Shown here: positions 57,701 to 61,020 of the stretch, piece by piece
How the letters are laid out: every line of letters begins with the position of its first letter
Position numbering within the stretch: the stretch's first letter is position 1
Source of the DNA: Anthoceros angustus
Lineage: Eukaryota; Streptophyta; Anthocerotopsida; Anthocerotales; Anthocerotaceae
NCBI GenBank assembly: GCA_010909165.1
Contig: MU008187.1
Location: forward strand, 1 to 61,020
Direction of reading: 5' to 3'
DNA length: 61,020 nt
Position numbers and translations under genes: made by a program
The notes under the pieces: model-generated
The model's database searches: none
Seen by the model: the letters and a program-made list of their open reading frames with translations, nothing else
What the model was told of the DNA's origin: nothing

Positions 57701-58851
57701 TTGGCTACACAACACTCAACGAATAAAGCTTATTCCCGGTGAACTCCTCACACCTCAACAACATCTCGTATCAACCCTCCTTGCTACCCATTTCTCCTCG
57801 CGGCCACCACAACGGCCTCCCTTCACTTTGACTTGCATTGCGCAAATTCCGCCATCATGATGCACACCCGTTGTGATCCCTTCACCATGTTGCGGCCCAC
57901 GCACGCCTTCCTATGGTTTGGCCACACCTCCATCTTGCAGCCCATCTACAAATTCAGCTGGTGAGTGCCCTACCATGGCCTTTCCTAGTTCAACACACGG
58001 CCCTATCATGCCATCCTCCCATCGTGACTCCATTAAGAGCACTTCCATGTGCCTCGGCACGCCATGGCCTCCTCTTGCAACCCTTGTGGCTGCTCACCTC
58101 AACATGAGCTCCTCGCTCCCATCCTTGCACCGATTCTGCTCCTCTCTCGCATCTTGAGCTCCCAACCTAGAGCCCGCAGGATCCCGACACCAATTCCACC
58201 ATTACGGGCACTTGGCCCATCTTCCTGCAACCCTTGCCACACATCTCTACCTAGCAGTCCTCCCATCGCAAAATCTCAGCAATATGAGCACACCCCATGT
58301 CTCACTTCTTCCACACATGTGGCAAATTACTTTGCCTTCCCCTCAAACTTGGTGGTGGTCCCCAATAATCAGGCCTTTGCCTCTGCAAGCCTATCAACGG
58401 CTGCGAACCTCAAGCTACTTCCTTGGCTTAATTGCCTTCACCCTTTTCCCGTGGTAGGAGCTACTCGCCCAGAGGTCATCAAAACGCTAGCTGGGCGCTT
58501 ACCTATAGTGGTAGGACATTCTCCTACCCATACCTATGGTGGTAGGAGTTCTCTCCACTTAGCCTACAGTGGTAGGAGTTTTTCCTACGGTGGTAGGATA
58601 CCTCCTACCAGGGTAGGACATCTCCTACCGTTCACATATGTCTCCTACCCTCCTCACTAGAAGGTCATTTCGATCCGTTTCTTTTCCCCTAAGTATCCTC
58701 TCTGCCTTCCCGACAACATCCTACAACTCCAGCTTCAATCAGAACAAAAACATTTTTCGCATGTTTCCACCAAACCATTTCTATCAAAAGAATTCGGACC
58801 TGTTCAAAAACAACTCACTTAAACCAGTTGCCCAAACTTTTATGCTCCACA
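54762..58851 (-). repeat. 5' LTR of the large gypsy element (4,090 bp)
   Basis: Bounded by TGTGGGAGGAAAACCCGGGG (left, plus strand) and CTCCACA (right). The TATA box CTATAAAAGG is at 55,836-55,845 on the minus strand, so U3 is about 3.0 kb and R-U5 about 1.07 kb. It contains palindromic CCTACGATCGTAGG (about 55,208), CCCTAC...GTAGGG pairs at 57,150-57,370 and the array at 58,500-58,640. Short open frames rich in Pro, Ser, His and Leu on the plus strand are not genes. Confidence 0.75.
58500..58650. repeat. Palindrome array in 5' LTR
   Basis: CCTACAGTGGTAGGA (58,563), CCTACGGTGGTAGGA (58,584) and CCTACCAGGGTAGGA (58,604) follow at 20-21 base spacing, preceded by CCTATGGTGGTAGGAG (58,532) and CCTATAGTGGTAGGA (58,502). 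Confidence 0.85.
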
Positions 58852-59065
58852 CTAACGAAATGGGAAGAAGCCAAGATAGAAGCTACTCCGTGAGGGTGGT
58901 GGAAGGAGAGCCATCACCCCTGTGAGGATGAAGAACAGGCGTGAGGCCCCGGCAAGAGACCGCCACATGAACCGATGAGGCCTCGTGATCAGAACCCAAC
59001 AAGAGAAAGGGAAAGAGGCTATAGAAGTACCCTCCTACGTGGAAGGAGGAAAGGATACGAGACCA

Positions 59066-59200
59066 CCTACCGTGGTAGGATACCTCCTACGGTGGTGGGA
59101 CATCTCCTACCGTGGTAGGAGTTCTCTCCACTTAGCCTACCGTGGTAGGAGTTCTCTCCACTTAGCCTACCGTGGTAGGATACCTCCTACCAAAGAGGTA
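59066..59200. repeat. Palindrome array upstream of coiled-coil frame, 10-base phasing
   Basis: CCTACCGTGGTAGGA occurs at 59,066, 59,106, 59,136 and 59,166, with the variant CCTACGGTGGTGGGA at 59,086: steps of 20, 20, 30 and 30 bases. The repeated unit GTTCTCTCCACTTAGCCTAC fills the 30-base steps and also occurs in the LTR arrays. Confidence 0.9.
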
Positions 59201-59229
59201 GTAAGACTTAGCAATGATGGAGTGTGAGG

Positions 59230-60540
59230 GAGAAGAACGCCGAGGAACGTTGGTGACCCACGCACCAACGGAGGAGCAGAGGGAAGTGTTCGAGAAACCG
59301 GCATCCCAGAGGGTAGTTGCTGAAAGGAAGTGGGCGCAGGATCTATGGACGCCCTAGTGGACCGTCGTGGAGGTGGCCAAGTTCGGCCGAACTTCGAGAC
59401 CTACGAAAGGAGCCGGAGGATGCCGAGAAGAAATTGAGAGGAGCTCAAAACCACCTCCGAGAAGCAACACTGCGGCTAGATCCGCCAAAGAGCGATGTGA
59501 TGACCACCAAGTTGGTGAATGTGTGGGAAATGATTGACTGTGTCTTAGGCAGAGGCAAAATCAGCCAAGAGGGTCGAGGAGTTGGAAACCGCCAGAAGGA
59601 GGCGAAAGTTGAAGCTACCCTAGCAAGGGTAGGAGGCATCGAACGCAGAAGGAGGAGGCAAGATTCATACTAGCAAGGCCCAAGGGACCTTGAAGACGAG
59701 AAGGACCTCCTACGAAGAAGTTAGTGCCATGGAGCAACGGAAGGAGCATTACAAGGGAAAATACGCTTGGTGAAGGAACGACAAGGATGGGACAATGTGA
59801 CCAAGGGTCACAAAGAGGAGCTCAGACAGAGAACTTTTGGAGCAAAGAACGAAGAAGGCCGACGACCTTACCCACGCCTTATGAGAGAGGCAAGGAACTG
59901 CCGAAGGAAGTTTTGATGGCCCAACGATCTTTGAGGGTCTTCGTGTCATTCGAGGAGCAAAGAGGGCGATCACGCCATAGTAAAACGCATGGCGATGGAA
60001 GCCATGGAGAAAGATAAGGAGATTGGGAGGCTTGCCCGGAGTTGGAGGAGTAGGGAGAAAGAGGCATTGGTAGGAGTGACAAATCCGGTGGGACGAAAAG
60101 GCCATCCCACTAAGGGTCCGTGATCATGGACGACAAAAGAAGGAGAGTGGTAGGGTGGCGACCTATTACAACAACCTCCTAGAAGCGATTGAGGAACTAC
60201 AAAGGAGGAAGACGAAGAAACACCTCACCGACAAGTGGAATGGCAGCCCGGAGGTCAAACTTTGAGTTGGTACAAGGAAAGGCAGCCGACATAGCAACAA
60301 GCAAGTCAAGAAGCACCCCACGAGGGACCTCCCGACGGTGGAGCCATCAAGCCGGGAGGAAGAGATTGATGGTAGGATGGTATTTACCAAAGTTCCTACT
60401 GTAGGAACTGCTGAAGAGGAGGAGGAGACCCCGAAGGAAGGGTACCTCTACGAAACCAGGTGAGGGAAGGAACCCCATAGCGAAGAAACCATGGTAGGAG
60501 ACGAACCGCCTACCAAGAAGACGAGATGAGGGGAGGAACC
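59230..60540 (+). pseudogene. Charged coiled-coil gag-like debris
   Basis: The plus strand is purine-rich and gives broken pieces such as VEELETARRRRKLKLP, EVSAMEQRKEHYKGKYAW and MEAMEKDKEIGRLARSWRSR-like stretches. They recall the coiled-coil frame at 5.2-6.5 kb in composition and in lying right after a palindrome array. No piece exceeds about 120 codons and stops are frequent. Confidence 0.4.
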
Positions 60541-60544
60541 CATC

Positions 60545-61020
60545 GAGGACAAACGGTAGACAGGCGATACTATATTTTGTTTATCGACTACAGCGGGGAA
60601 AGCGTGTACTTCCTGCGGAAGAAGTGGCTCTCCAAGCATTTCGGATGTTCGAGGCATGCGGAGAAACAAAAAAGAAGTTGAAGAAACTTGACGATGGGGA
60701 GGAGAGTATTTGAGTAAACTCTTCAAGGATGAATGCACACGGCCGGTGAGAGAGGCACTTGATGACAAGGTACATAGCAGGCGAGGATATCGGCGGAAGA
60801 ATCGTACCATCTGCAATGGCGCTAGGAGTATGCTAGCGGAAAGCGGATGCCAAAATATTTTTGATGGCGTTGCAGCGGCCTGTCTGAGAATATGTCAATT
60901 ACCATGGCGCTAGGTGGCTCTATGACACCCCATGAAGCTTGGTTTGGTGAGAAACCAAATGTCTCACACTTGAGAGTGTTTGGTCAGTAGCATATGTGCA
61001 TGTTCCTCGCAAGCTGTGGA
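60545..61020 (+). pseudogene. pol: Ty1/copia integrase fragment, cut by the window edge
   Basis: Pieces in shifting frames read RRYYILFIDYSGESVYFLRK, FRMFEACGETKKKLKKLDDG EEYLSKLF, RKNRTICNGARSMLAESG, and SMTPHEAWFGEKPNVSHLRV FG. These follow copia integrase: RYYVLFIDDFSR, the LRSDNGGEY block, AERKNRTLMxxARSML and TPxEAWxGxKPSVxHLRVFG. The catalytic Asp of FIDD is Tyr here and DNGGEY has become DDGEEY. Stops and frameshifts make it inactive. A copia RNase H remnant of possibly the same family is at 10.4-10.9 kb. Confidence 0.75.

Larger units (their letters stand above)
45558..58851 (-). mobile_element. Large Ty3/gypsy-type LTR retroelement with 4-5 kb LTRs
   Basis: Minus-strand order: 5' LTR (58,851-54,762), primer-binding site (54,757-54,740), internal region (54,761-50,582) with an integrase end at about 51,100-50,600, polypurine tract (50,594-50,582) and 3' LTR (50,581-45,558). 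LTRs begin TGTGGA/TGGAG-type and end CCTCCCACA. The assignment to gypsy rests on the GPY/F-type integrase end and TGGCGC-type primer site. The 4.2-kb internal region is too short for full gag-pol and shows no RT, so the element is non-autonomous. The five bases outside the two LTRs (AAGAT at 45,553-45,557 and CTAAC at 58,852-58,856) do not match, so the outer ends have been rearranged or the LTRs belong to different insertions. Confidence 0.7.

Noticed and set aside
45541-58660. Many plus-strand open frames rich in Pro, Ser, His, Leu and Thr
   Set aside because: They lie antisense to a minus-strand LTR element, are not kept open between its two LTRs, and have no domains.
59066-59200. CRISPR-like array of short repeats
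   Set aside because: The repeats are perfect palindromes with 5-15 base spacers that repeat among themselves, inside plant retroelement DNA.
1-61020. tRNA genes
   Set aside because: While reading I saw no stretch with the conserved A- and B-box sequences of a nuclear tRNA gene; a scan with a dedicated program could still find one.

Overview
The window looks like nuclear DNA of a land plant. It is dense in transposable elements and holds no gene I would call intact and functional outside mobile elements. Support for a plant: Ty1/copia and Ty3/gypsy retroelements, decayed nuclear rDNA whose ITS1 carries a worn form of the plant-conserved motif, PLS-type PPR fragments, and short GT-AG introns. 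Two decayed reading frames (a DUF7869-type protein and a possible ParB-like protein) belong to families I recall mainly from algae and seedless plants, so a lycophyte, fern or bryophyte is a guess, not a result.

Layout. 1-10.4 kb: plus-strand gypsy-like debris, with a gag/ORF1-like fragment, LTR-like promoter stretches, and two direct copies (5.15-6.57 and 7.82-9.15 kb) of a coiled-coil reading frame. 10.4-10.9 kb: copia RNase H remnant, abutting an LTR end. 11.6-15.1 kb: non-coding DNA with several short tandem repeats and hairpins. 15.14-16.27 kb: degenerate minus-strand rDNA (18S end, ITS1, 5.8S, ITS2, 28S start), followed by another minus-strand LTR piece. 19.6-22.85 kb: frameshifted minus-strand DUF7869-type transposase-like gene. 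24.4-27.7 kb (minus) and 31.9-33.0 kb (plus): two decayed intron-bearing genes I cannot name, separated by T-poor low-complexity DNA. 33.0-34.84 kb: reading frames with a 9-residue repeat and a possible ParB-like segment. 34.83-39.65 kb: a fairly young minus-strand Ty1/copia element, with pol broken by one stop codon and an antisense 187-codon frame between pol and the 3' LTR. 39.7-41.1 kb: repeats and PPR fragments. 41.8-45.55 kb: plus-strand gypsy pieces arranged pol end-LTR-gag-LTR. 45.56-58.85 kb: one large minus-strand gypsy element with LTRs of about 5.0 and 4.1 kb around a 4.2-kb internal region rebuilt by tandem duplications. 58.9-61.0 kb: gag-like coiled-coil debris and a copia integrase fragment cut by the window edge.

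What ties the gypsy-derived sequence together is a short palindrome of the form CCTACC-N3-GGTAGG, found in irregular arrays in the LTRs and just upstream of the coiled-coil reading frame. One LTR holds a 1.09-kb tandem duplication whose breakpoints fall in such an array. Coordinates of decayed features were read by eye and are approximate to tens of bases unless a motif is given.
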